Positions 26,266-35,041 of a DNA stretch of 64,000 bases are shown here, in pieces. The notes below the pieces were generated by a model, which had not been told where the DNA came from, searched no databases, and saw nothing but the letters and a program-made list of their open reading frames with translations. This DNA comes from Bacillus subtilis subsp. subtilis (lineage in GTDB: Bacteria; Pseudomonadota; Gammaproteobacteria; Xanthomonadales; Xanthomonadaceae). Each line of letters opens with the position of its first letter. Within the stretch, counting starts at the first letter, position 1. Where the stretch lies: contig JAHREJ010000002.1 of assembly GCA_021733645.1 (NCBI GenBank), positions 1 to 64,000 of the forward strand. Reading direction: 5' to 3'. A program made the position numbers and the translations under genes.

Positions 26266-26526
26266 TTACGATGGCTGGCGTGCGGCGACAAACTCGCTCA
26301 GGGCACGCACGCTGGAAAAATGGCGACGGGTCTCTTCCGAATCCGCAGACAGGCTGACACCGTACTTTTTCTGCAGGGCCAAACCAAGTTCGAGTGCGTC
26401 AATCGAATCCAGGCCCAGCCCCTCCACGAACAGAGGCGCAGCCGGATCGATGTCTTCGGGAGTGATGTCTTCCAGCGAAAGCGATGAAATGATCAATTCC
26501 TTGATCTCGTGCTCAAGTGCCTGCAC
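26266..26526 (-). CDS. Acyl carrier protein 2 of the pigment cluster (GTG start)
   Basis: 86 residues with the ACP signature EGLGLDSIDALEL. A GTG at 26526 is preferred: it is preceded by GGAG (26536-26539) at 9 nt, gives the usual ACP N-terminus (VQALEHEIKELI) and overlaps the acyltransferase stop by only 14 nt, against 50 nt for the upstream ATG at 26562. Aryl-polyene systems use two carriers, one probably for starter loading and one for elongation; which is which cannot be told here. Confidence 0.87.
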   Translation of the reverse strand: MQALEHEIKELIISSLSLEDITPEDIDPAAPLFVEGLGLDSIDALELGLALQKKYGVSLSADSEETRRHFSSVRALSEFVAARQPS

Positions 26527-27316
26527 GGCTCGGTTCTCCAGCGAAGTCAAAGTAATGGGCAAGATGATCGGTCACGCGCCGGGCCGCCAAGGCATCCCCC
26601 CTGGGCGCATCGCCGGCTACCGCCAGGAACGGGGCGATCGGGAGATCTTCCCCGACTTCCAGCTGAACGTGAAAACGCCGTGATGGCACACGATACCATT
26701 TCTGGCCCTTGGTCAGGGTAGGCGGGGTACAGGTGATCCTGACCGGGGTGATGTCCAGCCGCCCGCGCACGGCGATGTTGGCCGCCCCGCGCTGCAGGTG
26801 GAGGGGCTGGCCCGGCACGGTACGGGTGCCCTCGGGAAAGATGACCAGGGTGCCGCCGGCCTTGACGGCGGCGATGCAGTCGTCGATCAGCCCGGCACCA
26901 TCGTCATTGGAGACATAACCGGCCGCCCGCACCGGGCCACGCATGAACGGATTGCAGGCCACCGCGCGCTTGACCACGCAATCGGCGTTGGGCAGCTGGG
27001 CGATCAGCAGCACCACGTCGATCAGGGTCGGGTGGTTGGCCAGGATCAGCAGGCCGTTGCGCTGCAGGCGCTCGGCGCCCCGGATTTCATAGGTCATCAC
27101 CCCCAGGCGGTGCATCAGGCCCACGTGGCTGGCGAAGCTGCGCTGGACCAGCCGGCGCGCCAGCGCACGCCGCCGGGCGGGGTTGCGCACCAGGAACAGC
27201 AGCGGGAACAGCAGCCCGCCCAGCAGCAGGCCGCCGATGCCGAACACGGCAAAGCACAGCCCGGTGGCCAACACCCGCCAGGCGTGGTTGAGACGGGCCA
27301 GCCGGCGCTCAGCCAT
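26513..27316 (-). CDS. 1-acyl-glycerol-3-phosphate-type acyltransferase (ApeD-type)
   Basis: 267 residues. An N-terminal membrane segment is followed by the PlsC-family motifs: NHPTLID (HxxxxD catalytic pair, near residue 95) and FPEGTR (near 165). It is expected to acylate a lipid intermediate that anchors the pigment in the membrane. The start at 27316 gives an 8-nt overlap with the upstream gene; the frame stays open upstream but with no family sequence. Confidence 0.85.
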   Translation of the reverse strand: MAERRLARLNHAWRVLATGLCFAVFGIGGLLLGGLLFPLLFLVRNPARRRALARRLVQRSFASHVGLMHRLGVMTYEIRGAERLQRNGLLILANHPTLIDVVLLIAQLPNADCVVKRAVACNPFMRGPVRAAGYVSNDDGAGLIDDCIAAVKAGGTLVIFPEGTRTVPGQPLHLQRGAANIAVRGRLDITPVRITCTPPTLTKGQKWYRVPSRRFHVQLEVGEDLPIAPFLAVAGDAPRGDALAARRVTDHLAHYFDFAGEPSRAGT

Positions 27317-28043
27317 GCCGCTGCCAGGTCCACTGCTGGCCATCGGCGGCCAGCTGCAGGGTCTGCTCGCCGGCCAACAGGAAACGCAGCGCGTCCAGAC
27401 CATGCGGCAGTGCGGTGGCCGGGCTGTCGGCGGTGGCCGCGCCCCAGCCCAGCGACAGCCGGGTGCCGGGGCGGTCGGCCCGGGCCAGGCGCCAGCACCA
27501 GGCGTAGTAAGGATCAGGCTCGTCGGCGAAGCCGGCATACACCGGTGGCAGCGGCGATTCGTACACGATCACGCGCACTTCCGGGGCGCCGTCGGCAAGC
27601 AGCCCGTAAGCCTCCATGCAGGCCGCTTCCACGGTGGCACGGCCGGCCGCCAATGCCAGGTAGTTGCCGCGGTGGCCGCGGGCGATGGAATACAGGGCGG
27701 CCACCGCGTTGTGCACCGACAGCCCGAACGCGGTGGGGGACATGCCGTGGTCGGCGCCCAGGCTGTCCAGCAGTTCCATCGAACGGGCCACATCGCCGTG
27801 GCGCGAGGCGAACACCAGCGGCACCTGGCCGCCATCGTCGGGCTGCTCGCACCAGCAGGCGGCCTGGATGGCCATGCGTCCGAGCCGCTCGATACGGCGG
27901 CGCTGCATGGCCGGCACCTCGGCCAGCGCCGGGGTGTCATCGCCCTGCGGCAACGCCGGCGCCTGCGCCCACGCCTGCCAATGTTCCTTCGAGGTCAGTC
28001 CCGGTGCCCAGGCCGACCAATCCACCACGGAGAACTCGATCAT
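27309..28043 (-). CDS. Beta-ketoacyl synthase chain-length-factor-like protein (ApeC-type)
   Basis: 244 residues matching the short ketoacyl-synthase-like family (PF13723 type). A KS-like N-terminal half is present, but the nucleophilic Cys loop is not: the corresponding turn reads SVHNAVAALYS. Such proteins act as the non-catalytic chain-length partner of the main ketosynthase. It is the first gene of the minus-strand pigment operon, so the operon promoter must lie in the 105-nt gap shared with xanB2. Confidence 0.82.
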   Translation of the reverse strand: MIEFSVVDWSAWAPGLTSKEHWQAWAQAPALPQGDDTPALAEVPAMQRRRIERLGRMAIQAACWCEQPDDGGQVPLVFASRHGDVARSMELLDSLGADHGMSPTAFGLSVHNAVAALYSIARGHRGNYLALAAGRATVEAACMEAYGLLADGAPEVRVIVYESPLPPVYAGFADEPDPYYAWCWRLARADRPGTRLSLGWGAATADSPATALPHGLDALRFLLAGEQTLQLAADGQQWTWQRHG

Positions 28044-28148
28044 TCACGCCAACATGTTGATGGGCACCCAGGCATCGCAGCGCAGCGCCGTAAAATGGAG
28101 CGCACGCTATCATGACACCCTCGGCACTGGCAGCTTTCACAATCTGAA
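28044..28148. promoter_or_regulatory. Shared divergent promoter region of the pigment operon and xanB2
   Basis: 105 bases between two divergent starts, so it must hold both promoters. A TAAAAT at 28091-28096 is a candidate -10 for xanB2, but no convincing -35 was found. No operator palindrome was recognised. The overlap implies common control of starter supply and polyene assembly. Confidence 0.55.
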
Positions 28149-29171
28149 ATGAGCAGCACGATCCACGACGCATCGGCCCCGGCGGTCGCTTTCCCCCCAG
28201 GCCCTGCGTTGTTCAGCGCCGGCTACCTGCCGGCTGCGCTGCGCGCGGCAGCCCTGGCCGACCCGTGCACGTTGGCGGTGTTCGGCTTTGGCCTGTCCGC
28301 CCCCACGCCGACCGACGACCCGCGCTGGCTGCAGGTGCCGCTGGCCGAACATGGCCCGGCCCAGGTGGAGATCTGGCGCGGTGCGACCCCGGTCCAATCG
28401 GGCACCACCGACGGGGTGCGCTGGTCGCACAACGCCGCGCTGCTGTTCGGGGTGCTGGAAATCGACGAAGTGGACGGCGACATCGAAACTGCCGCGGCGG
28501 ACGCCTATGCGCGGATGAGCGGCTTCCTGGCGCACTGCGGGTATCCGCACCTGCTGCGCACCTGGAACTACCTGGACGCGGTGACCGAAGGCGACGGCGA
28601 CCAGGAACGCTACCGGCGCTTCTGCGTGGGCCGTGTACGCGGGCTGCGCGAACTGGACGAAGCCGCGCTGCCGGCAGCGACCTGCATCGGCCGCTTCGAC
28701 GGGGTGCGCCGCCTGCAGGTGTACTGGCTGGCCGCGCGCGAGCCTGGCCTGCCGCTGGAAAACCCGCGCCAGGTCAGCGCGTTCCGCTACCCGCGCCAGT
28801 ACGGCCCACAGTCGCCGAGTTTCTCGCGGGCGCTGCTGGCGCCGCCGGCCACCGGTCTGCCGCTGCTGCAGTCGGGCACGGCAGCCATCGTCGGCCACGT
28901 GTCCCAGCACACCGGCGCGGTGGAAGAGCAGCTGCGCGAAACGCTGACCAATCTGCAGAGCCTGGTGGATGCCGCCCGGCGGCAGCGGCCGTCCCTGGCT
29001 GCCCAGCTCGGTGCCCATTCGGTACTGAAAGTGTATGTGCGGCATGCCGAGGACATGCCGGCGGTGGCTGCCCGGATGGCCGCGTTACCCGGCCCACCGG
29101 CCCATGTGGTGCTGCATGCCGAAGTCTGCCGGGCCGAACTGCTGGTGGAGATCGAAGGCCTGCACGCCTGA
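28149..29171 (+). CDS. xanB2: XanB2-type chorismatase (hydroxybenzoate synthase)
   Basis: 340 residues, normal for the FkbO/Hyg5/XanB2 chorismatase family. Conserved stretches include WSHNAALLFGVLEI, LRTWNYLDAVTEGDGDQERY and SPSFSRALL. XanB2 of Xanthomonas hydrolyses chorismate to 3- and 4-hydroxybenzoate; the latter feeds xanthomonadin and ubiquinone, and 3-hydroxybenzoate acts as a diffusible signal. Divergent from the whole pigment operon, as expected for the starter-supplying enzyme. No Shine-Dalgarno is obvious before the ATG. Confidence 0.88.
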   Translation: MSSTIHDASAPAVAFPPGPALFSAGYLPAALRAAALADPCTLAVFGFGLSAPTPTDDPRWLQVPLAEHGPAQVEIWRGATPVQSGTTDGVRWSHNAALLFGVLEIDEVDGDIETAAADAYARMSGFLAHCGYPHLLRTWNYLDAVTEGDGDQERYRRFCVGRVRGLRELDEAALPAATCIGRFDGVRRLQVYWLAAREPGLPLENPRQVSAFRYPRQYGPQSPSFSRALLAPPATGLPLLQSGTAAIVGHVSQHTGAVEEQLRETLTNLQSLVDAARRQRPSLAAQLGAHSVLKVYVRHAEDMPAVAARMAALPGPPAHVVLHAEVCRAELLVEIEGLHA

Positions 29172-29194
29172 ATCCGCGCTCGACCGTTTCCTGA

Positions 29195-29221
29195 GTAGAG
29201 CCAACCGTTGGTCGGCCGCTC
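29195..29221 (+). repeat. SMAG-like GTAG palindrome, second subfamily
   Basis: GTAGAGCCAACCGTTGGTCG (from 29195) continues into a short inverted copy; the arms GCCAACC and GGTCGGC are imperfectly paired around GTT. The GTAG head matches the other two SMAG copies in the window, but the arm sequence belongs to a different subfamily. It lies 23 nt after the xanB2 stop. Confidence 0.6.
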
Positions 29222-29330
29222 TTGACCCATCTCTGCGTCTGGCTCGTCCAGCCGCCGGTGCATACCGTGCAGGGCGAGGGGGTCAGACCCTGCCCACCCG
29301 GAACATCAGACGCGCCGGCGCCTCTGCCCC

Positions 29331-30344
29331 TCAGTGGTAACCCGCGTCCGCCCGCACCTTGCCGCGGAACACCCGGTACGACCACGCCGTGTAGCCCAGG
29401 ATCACCGGCAACAGCACCACCAGCCCGACCAGGGTGAAGCCCAGCGACGACGCCGGGGCAGCGGCCTCCCACAACGTCATGCTGGGCGGCAGCAGATAGG
29501 GCCACATGCCCAGCACCAGGCCGATGAAGCCCAGGATGAACAGCGCCAGCGTCAACAGGAACGGCGGCAGATCGCGCTTGGGGTGCATCGCGCTGCGCCA
29601 CAGCGCCACGGCCACGCCCAGCGTCAACAACGGTACCGGTGACAACCACCAGAAGTTGCCATCGCTGAACCAGCGCGCCATCAGGCGCGAGTCCAGGAAC
29701 GGCAGCCAGGTACTCACCAGCCCCATGAACACGATCACCGCCACCACCAGCGGCCGTGTCAGCGTGCGCGCGAACGTCTGCTCGCGACCTTCGGTTTTCA
29801 GGATCAACCAGGTGCTGCCCAGCAGCGCATAACCGAACACCACCGCCGCACCGGTCAGCATCGAGAACGGGCTGAACCAGCCGAAGGCGCCGCCCACGTA
29901 GCGGCCGTCCACGACCTGCAGGCCCTCCACCAGCGCCCCCAGGATCACGCCCTGGGCAAACGCGGCCAGCAGCGACCCCAGCCCGAAGGCCACGCTCCAC
30001 AGCCTGCGCGACCGGTGCGCCTTGAAGCGGAACTCGAACGCCACCCCGCGGAACACCAGCGCCACCACCAGCAGCAGCACCGGCAGGTACAGCGCCGACA
30101 GCAGCGCCGCATACGCCTTCGGGAACGCGGCCATCAGGCCGGCCCCACCCAGCACCAGCCAGGTTTCGTTGCCGTCCCAGATCGGCGCGGCGGTGTTCAT
30201 CATGATGTCCAGTTGTTCTTCATCTTCGGCCATCGGTGCCAGGATGCCGATGCCCAGCACGAAGCCATCCAGCACCACGTACATCAGCACGCCAAAGCCG
30301 ATCACCGCAAACCATGCCACCGGCAGCCAGGTTGTCATCTCCAT
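29331..30344 (-). CDS. Cytochrome bd-type quinol oxidase subunit II (CydB/CioB)
   Basis: 337 residues with about eight membrane helices, starting MEMTTWLPVAWFAVIGFGV. The YVVLDGFVLGIG helix and the WDGNETWLVLGGA motif are signatures of subunit II. Together with subunit I it oxidises ubiquinol and reduces O2 to water in the inner membrane. The length (337, not about 379) and the partner type point to the cyanide-insensitive CioB branch. The ATG follows the subunit I stop by 1 nt. No CydX-like small subunit is visible downstream. Confidence 0.9.
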   Translation of the reverse strand: MEMTTWLPVAWFAVIGFGVLMYVVLDGFVLGIGILAPMAEDEEQLDIMMNTAAPIWDGNETWLVLGGAGLMAAFPKAYAALLSALYLPVLLLVVALVFRGVAFEFRFKAHRSRRLWSVAFGLGSLLAAFAQGVILGALVEGLQVVDGRYVGGAFGWFSPFSMLTGAAVVFGYALLGSTWLILKTEGREQTFARTLTRPLVVAVIVFMGLVSTWLPFLDSRLMARWFSDGNFWWLSPVPLLTLGVAVALWRSAMHPKRDLPPFLLTLALFILGFIGLVLGMWPYLLPPSMTLWEAAAPASSLGFTLVGLVVLLPVILGYTAWSYRVFRGKVRADAGYH

Positions 30345-30345
30345 G

Positions 30346-31743
30346 TCAGCGCTCCTCCAGCGGTTCGTCGGCACCGGACAGCGGCCGCGCCGGGGTGTGG
30401 CTGCCCGCCTCCAGGGCCGGTGCGGGGTCGTGCGGCTTGGGCCCGGTGCGGATGATCTTGACCAGGTACCAGATGCCCCAGCCGAACACGAACGCATAGC
30501 CCACCACGTACACGCCCAGCGACAGCGCGGTCATCCACACGCTCTGTGGGCCCACCGCATCGGCGGTGCGCAGCACGCCGTACACCACCCACGGCTGGCG
30601 CCCCATTTCGGTGACGAACCAGCCCGACAGCAGCGCGATGAAACCACTGGGCAACATCCAGTTCCAGCTGCGGATCAACCAGCGCGACTGCAGCAGCTTG
30701 CCGCGCCACCACTGGAACGCCGACACCCAGGCCAGCAGCAGCATCAGCGTGCCCAGCCCGACCATGATCCGGAACGCGAAGAACACCGGCACCACCGGTG
30801 GCCGCTCGCTGGCCGCCACCGAGGTCAGCGGCTCGAACGTGCCGTCCAGCGAATGGGTGAGGATCAGGCTGCCCAGCCGCGGAATGGCGATTTCATAGTC
30901 GTTGCGTTCGGCCTTCTCGTTGGGCAGCGCGAACACCACCAGCGGCACGCCTTCGCCCTCGCCGGCCGAATGCCAGTGCGCTTCCATCGCCGCGATCTTC
31001 ATCGGCTGGTGCTTGAGCGTGTTCAAGCCATGCATGTCGCCAACGAAAATCTGCACCGGTACGGTCAGCGCGGCAAACGCCACCGCCGCCAGCAGCATGG
31101 TCCGCCCGGCCTGGACATGGGTGCCCTTGCGCAGGTACCACGCGCCCACGCCGCCGATCACGAAACAAGTGGTGATGAACGAGCCCAGCGCCATGTGCGC
31201 CAGACGGTAGGGGAACGACGGGTTGAAGACGATCTGCCACCAGTCCTGCGGGTGCACCACACCGTCGATCATGGCGTAGCCGGCCGGCGTCTGCAGCCAG
31301 CTGTTGGACGACAGGATCCAGAAGGTGGACACCAGCGTGCCCAACGCCACCATGCAGGTGGAGAAGAAATGCAGGCGCGGCGAGACCCGGCCCCAGCCGA
31401 ACATCATCACGCCCAGGAAGCTGGCCTCCAGGAAGAAGGCGGTGAGCACTTCATAGGTAAGCAGGGGCCCGATCACACTGCCCGCCACTTCACTCAGGCG
31501 CGGCCAGTTGGTGCCGAACTGGAAGGCCATGACGATGCCGCTGACCACGCCCATGCCGAAGGACACCGCGAAAATCTTCTGCCAGAAGAAATACAGCTCG
31601 CGCCAGACCGGGTTGCCGGTGCGCAGCCAGCGCGATTCGACAAAGGCCAGCCAGCTGGCCGTGCCGATGGTGAAGGCCGGAAACAGCACATGGAAACTGA
31701 TGACGAACCCGAACTGGATCCGGGACAACAACAACGCGTCCAA
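30346..31743 (-). CDS. Cytochrome bd-type quinol oxidase subunit I (CydA/CioA), TTG start
   Basis: 465 residues, nine helices. Haem and quinol motifs are visible: the N-terminal RIQFGFVISFHVLFPA with His, EVLTAFFLEASFLG, GRQPWVVYGVLRTADAV. The Q-loop region is short, typical of cyanide-insensitive oxidases. No ATG lies near the family N-terminus; TTG at 31743 is preceded by a perfect GGAGG (31750-31754) with 6-nt spacing and gives the expected N-terminus. The two cyd genes are an operon. Confidence 0.88.
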   Translation of the reverse strand: MDALLLSRIQFGFVISFHVLFPAFTIGTASWLAFVESRWLRTGNPVWRELYFFWQKIFAVSFGMGVVSGIVMAFQFGTNWPRLSEVAGSVIGPLLTYEVLTAFFLEASFLGVMMFGWGRVSPRLHFFSTCMVALGTLVSTFWILSSNSWLQTPAGYAMIDGVVHPQDWWQIVFNPSFPYRLAHMALGSFITTCFVIGGVGAWYLRKGTHVQAGRTMLLAAVAFAALTVPVQIFVGDMHGLNTLKHQPMKIAAMEAHWHSAGEGEGVPLVVFALPNEKAERNDYEIAIPRLGSLILTHSLDGTFEPLTSVAASERPPVVPVFFAFRIMVGLGTLMLLLAWVSAFQWWRGKLLQSRWLIRSWNWMLPSGFIALLSGWFVTEMGRQPWVVYGVLRTADAVGPQSVWMTALSLGVYVVGYAFVFGWGIWYLVKIIRTGPKPHDPAPALEAGSHTPARPLSGADEPLEER

Positions 31744-31983
31744 GTGACGCCTCCGACTGGATTTCTGGAATCCGCACCAGTCTGGGCCGGTATTGGTGAA
31801 AGTCACATGCGACCCAGCGCCGCAGTGCAGCAATCTGTCGCAGGTAAACGTGGGTCCAGGGTTGCCGGAGGGTTCCGTTGGGGTGGGCCGATGTCGTACG
31901 CCGGTTTGCCCTTCCGGTTTGCCCTGCTTGTGGATCTGGAGGCGACTTCGCCGGCGGCTACCGCGAGCGTGAGGGGCCTGGCT

Positions 31984-32103
31984 GTGGGTCGGGCGCTGGG
32001 CCCCCATACCCTTGGAGGCGAAGTAAAGGAGGAGGCGGCGGCCGTAGGCCGACGCCGGGGGACATTCGCCGGAAAGGGTATGGGGGCCCAGCGCCCGACC
32101 CAC
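31984..32103. repeat. Long hairpin element, copy 1 (conserved 42-nt core, locus-specific arms)
   Basis: Arms 31984-32022 and 32065-32103 are inverted copies (39 bp, with a single 3-nt mismatch block; the outer 30 bp are perfect). Between them is a 42-nt core: an 11-nt strand GTAAAGGAGGA (32023-32033), a 10-bp inner hairpin with a GTA loop (32034-32056, one mismatch) and GGGGGACA (32057-32064). The same core architecture occurs in copy 2 at 38904-39041, but the arms are unrelated. Not a recognised family. Confidence 0.85.
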
Positions 32104-32153
32104 CGACCACCGCTTGCCTTCCACAGGCGCGCACGCCCATGACCTGTGGCCCC

Positions 32154-32181
32154 TTACTGCGGCCCTTGCGGCTGCTACGCT
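32154..32181 (+). promoter_or_regulatory. Candidate promoter for the S9 peptidase gene
   Basis: TTACTG (32154-32159) and TACGCT (32176-32181) with a 16-nt spacer and a TG dinucleotide one base before the -10, giving an extended -10. It would start transcription near 32188, leaving a short leader of about 25 nt before the ATG at 32213. Confidence 0.4.
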
Positions 32182-32212
32182 TGCCGGGTTTTCCTCTACG
32201 GTGCCGCCCGCA

Positions 32213-34579
32213 ATGCCCAGAACGCTGCCCTTGTCCCTGCTGCTGCTCGCCGCCCTCGGCGGTGCCGCCCACGCGGCGCCGACGCCGATCACCATCGAGC
32301 AGGCCATGGCCGACCCGGACTGGATCGGCCCGCCGGTCGAGAGCGCGTGGTGGTCCTGGAACAGCCAGCAGGTGGAGTACCAGCTCAAGCGCACCGGCAG
32401 CCCCGTGCGCGACACCTTCCGCCAGCCGGTCAGCGGGGGCGTGGCCGCCCAGGTGGCCGATGACCAGCGCGGCAGCCTGGACGTGGACAGCCCGGTCTAT
32501 GACAGTGCGCGCCAGCGCGCGGTGTTCGTGCGCAATGGCGATGTGTTCCTGCGCGACCTGCGCAGCGGCGCGCTCACCCAGCTGACCCGCAGCACCGAGA
32601 AGGCCAGCGCGGCCAACTTCGCCCGCGATGGCGGGGTGATCTGGCAGACCGGGCAGAACTGGTTCCACTGGACCGCCGCCGGCGGCATCCAGCAGGTGGC
32701 CAGCCTGAAGGCCGAAAAGAACCCCGACGATGCGCCCAAGGCCGATGTGCTGCGCGACCAGCAGCTGCGCACCCTGGCCACGCTGCGCAACGACCGCGCC
32801 CAGCGCGACGCGCTGAAGGCACAGGAAGCCAGCTGGCGCCGCGCCGACGCCACCCGCGCGCCGGGTCCGGTGTACCTGGGCGCCGACGTGGAGATCGTCG
32901 GCAGCGTGCTCTCGCCCGATGCCCGCAGCCTGATCGTGGTCACCAAGCCGAAGAGCTTCGATGAAGGCCGCGGCGGCAAGATGCCCAAGTACGTGACCGA
33001 ATCGGGCTACGAAGAATTCGAAGACACGCGCACCCGCGTGGGCCGCAATGATCCCGAGCCGCATGCGCTGTGGCTGGTGGATGCCATCACCGGCACGGTC
33101 AAGCCGCTGTCGCTGGATGGCCTGCCGGGCATCGCCAGCGATCCGCTGGCCGCGCTGCGCAAGGCCGCCGGCAAGGACGCGCTCAAGGGCAACCGCCCGC
33201 TGGAAGTGCTGGCCGGCCCCGGCAACCCGGGCATCCGCTGGAGCGCCGATGGCCAGCAGGCCGCCATCATGCTGCGTGCCAACGACAACAAGGACCGCTG
33301 GATTGCCAGCGTGAGCCCGGCCAGCGCCAAGCTGGAAAACCGCCACCGCCTCACCGACAGCGCCTGGATCAACTGGGGCTTCAACGATTTCGGCTGGTCC
33401 AACGACAACCGCACGCTGTGGCTGTTGTCCGAGGAATCGGGCTACTCGCACCTGTACACCCAGCAGGGCACGGCCAAGCCGCAGGCGCTGACCGGCGGCA
33501 AGTGGGAAACCTCGATGCCGGTGCCCAGCGCCGACGGCCGCAGCTTCTACTTCCTGTGCAACCAGCAGAGCCCGGGCGACTACGAAGTGTGCGCGGTGGA
33601 CACGGCCGGCAAGCAGGTGCGCGAACTGACCGCGCTCAATGGCGTGGAAGACTTCTCGCTGTCGCCGGACGGCCAGCAGTTGCTGGTGCGCTACTCCGGC
33701 GCCTACCTGCCGGCACAGCTGGCGGTGGTGCCCACCAGCGGTGGCCAGGCCAAGGTCCTCACCGATACCCGCAGCGCGGCCTTCAAGGCGCGCGAGTGGA
33801 TCCAGCCCAAGCTGGTGCAGGTGCCGTCCAGGCACGGCGCCGGCGTGGTCTGGGCCAAATACTACGGCCCGGAGAACCCCGAACCGGGCAAGCAGTACCC
33901 GATCGCCATGTTCGTGCACGGCGCCGGCTACCTGCAGAACGTGCACCAGCGCTACCCGGCCTACTTCCGCGAGCAGATGTTCCACAACCTGCTGGTGCAG
34001 AAGGGCTACATCGTGCTGGACATGGATTACCGCGGCAGCGAAGGCTACGGCCGCAACTGGCGCACGGCGATCTACCGCAACATGGGGCACCCCGAACTGG
34101 AAGACTACAAGGACGGCCTGGACTGGCTGGTGGACACCCAACAGGGTGACCGCGCGCGCGCCGGTATCTACGGCGGCTCCTACGGCGGCTTCATGACCTT
34201 CATGGCGCTGTTCCGCTCGCCGGGGACGTTCAAGGCCGGTGCGGCGCTGCGCCCGGTGGTGGACTGGCACCAGTACAACCACGGCTACACCGCCAACATC
34301 CTCAACACCCCGGACATCGACCCGGAGGCCTACCGTGTCTCCTCGCCGATCGAATATGCCGCTGGCCTGCAGGACCACCTGCTGATCGCGCACGGGATGA
34401 TGGATGACAACGTGTTCTTCCAGGACTCGGTCAATCTCACCCAGAAGCTGATCGAACTGCACAAGGACAACTGGACCATCGCGCCCTACCCGCTGGAACG
34501 CCACGGTTACGTGCGTCCGGATTCGTGGCTGGACCAGTACAAGCGCATCCTCAAGCTGTTCGACGAAACCCTGAAGTAA
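32213..34579 (+). CDS. S9 family prolyl oligopeptidase / dipeptidyl-peptidase IV-like
   Basis: 788 residues with a signal peptide (about 1-20, AAHAAP), so periplasmic or secreted. Residues about 60-500 form the seven-bladed propeller typical of the family (DPP_IV N-terminal domain). The C-terminal alpha/beta hydrolase has the nucleophile in GGSYGGF, the Asp in HGMMDDNV and the His in LERHGYV. It cleaves peptides after proline-like residues, probably for peptide scavenging. The start MPRTLPL was chosen because it begins the signal peptide; the upstream extension of the frame lacks it. The downstream Nudix gene begins on the next base after the stop. Confidence 0.9.
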   Translation: MPRTLPLSLLLLAALGGAAHAAPTPITIEQAMADPDWIGPPVESAWWSWNSQQVEYQLKRTGSPVRDTFRQPVSGGVAAQVADDQRGSLDVDSPVYDSARQRAVFVRNGDVFLRDLRSGALTQLTRSTEKASAANFARDGGVIWQTGQNWFHWTAAGGIQQVASLKAEKNPDDAPKADVLRDQQLRTLATLRNDRAQRDALKAQEASWRRADATRAPGPVYLGADVEIVGSVLSPDARSLIVVTKPKSFDEGRGGKMPKYVTESGYEEFEDTRTRVGRNDPEPHALWLVDAITGTVKPLSLDGLPGIASDPLAALRKAAGKDALKGNRPLEVLAGPGNPGIRWSADGQQAAIMLRANDNKDRWIASVSPASAKLENRHRLTDSAWINWGFNDFGWSNDNRTLWLLSEESGYSHLYTQQGTAKPQALTGGKWETSMPVPSADGRSFYFLCNQQSPGDYEVCAVDTAGKQVRELTALNGVEDFSLSPDGQQLLVRYSGAYLPAQLAVVPTSGGQAKVLTDTRSAAFKAREWIQPKLVQVPSRHGAGVVWAKYYGPENPEPGKQYPIAMFVHGAGYLQNVHQRYPAYFREQMFHNLLVQKGYIVLDMDYRGSEGYGRNWRTAIYRNMGHPELEDYKDGLDWLVDTQQGDRARAGIYGGSYGGFMTFMALFRSPGTFKAGAALRPVVDWHQYNHGYTANILNTPDIDPEAYRVSSPIEYAAGLQDHLLIAHGMMDDNVFFQDSVNLTQKLIELHKDNWTIAPYPLERHGYVRPDSWLDQYKRILKLFDETLK

Positions 34580-35011
34580 GTGGCCGATGCGGTGAGCCAC
34601 GACGCGGCGCCGATCGAGATCGTCGCCGCGGTCATCCTGGATGCCACCGGCCAGGTGCTGGTGGTGCGCAAGCAGGGATCGGATACGTTCATCCAGCCCG
34701 GTGGCAAACCCGAACCGGGCGAGGCGCCGCTGGATACGCTGGCCCGCGAGCTGTACGAGGAACTGGGCGTGCAGTTGCTGCCGGCCAGCGCCGTGGCGTT
34801 GGGCCATTTCGAGGCCTGGGCGGTGCACGAGGCGGGCCGCCGCGTGCGTGCGCAGGCCTGGCGGGTACAGGTTGCCGGTACGCCCCAGGCACGCGCGGCA
34901 ATCGCCGAACTGGCGTGGATTTCCCTGCACCGGCCGCACGCCTGCCGCTTGGCAGCGTTGAGCGCAGACCATATCCTGCCGGCGGCCGCACGCGCGGTGA
35001 CGGCGGGCTGA
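34580..35011 (+). CDS. Nudix hydrolase
   Basis: 143 residues. The Nudix box is complete (G-x5-E-x7-REL-x-EELG, spanning GKPEPGEAP and ARELYEELGV), which binds the metals that cleave a nucleoside diphosphate linked to another moiety; the substrate cannot be told. It starts with GTG directly after the TAA of the S9 peptidase, so the two are translationally coupled. Confidence 0.85.
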   Translation: MADAVSHDAAPIEIVAAVILDATGQVLVVRKQGSDTFIQPGGKPEPGEAPLDTLARELYEELGVQLLPASAVALGHFEAWAVHEAGRRVRAQAWRVQVAGTPQARAAIAELAWISLHRPHACRLAALSADHILPAAARAVTAG

Positions 35012-35041
35012 TGCCCGTCGCCGATCCCAACAGGACACAGG

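Larger units (their letters stand above)
31744..32212. other. Divergent cydA / S9 peptidase intergenic region
   Basis: 469 bases without a supported gene. It holds the cyd Shine-Dalgarno and promoter side, a 13-nt direct repeat of CCGGTTTGCCCT at 31901-31926, the long structured hairpin element at 31984-32103, and a promoter-like sequence for the peptidase at 32154-32181. The frames that cross the hairpin on both strands mirror each other because of the palindrome and are not genes. Confidence 0.55.

Noticed and set aside
29267..29294. Inverted repeat GCAGGG/CCCTGC between xanB2 and the bd oxidase
   Set aside because: Short stem with a long loop and no T run; a terminator for the convergent genes is possible but not supported.
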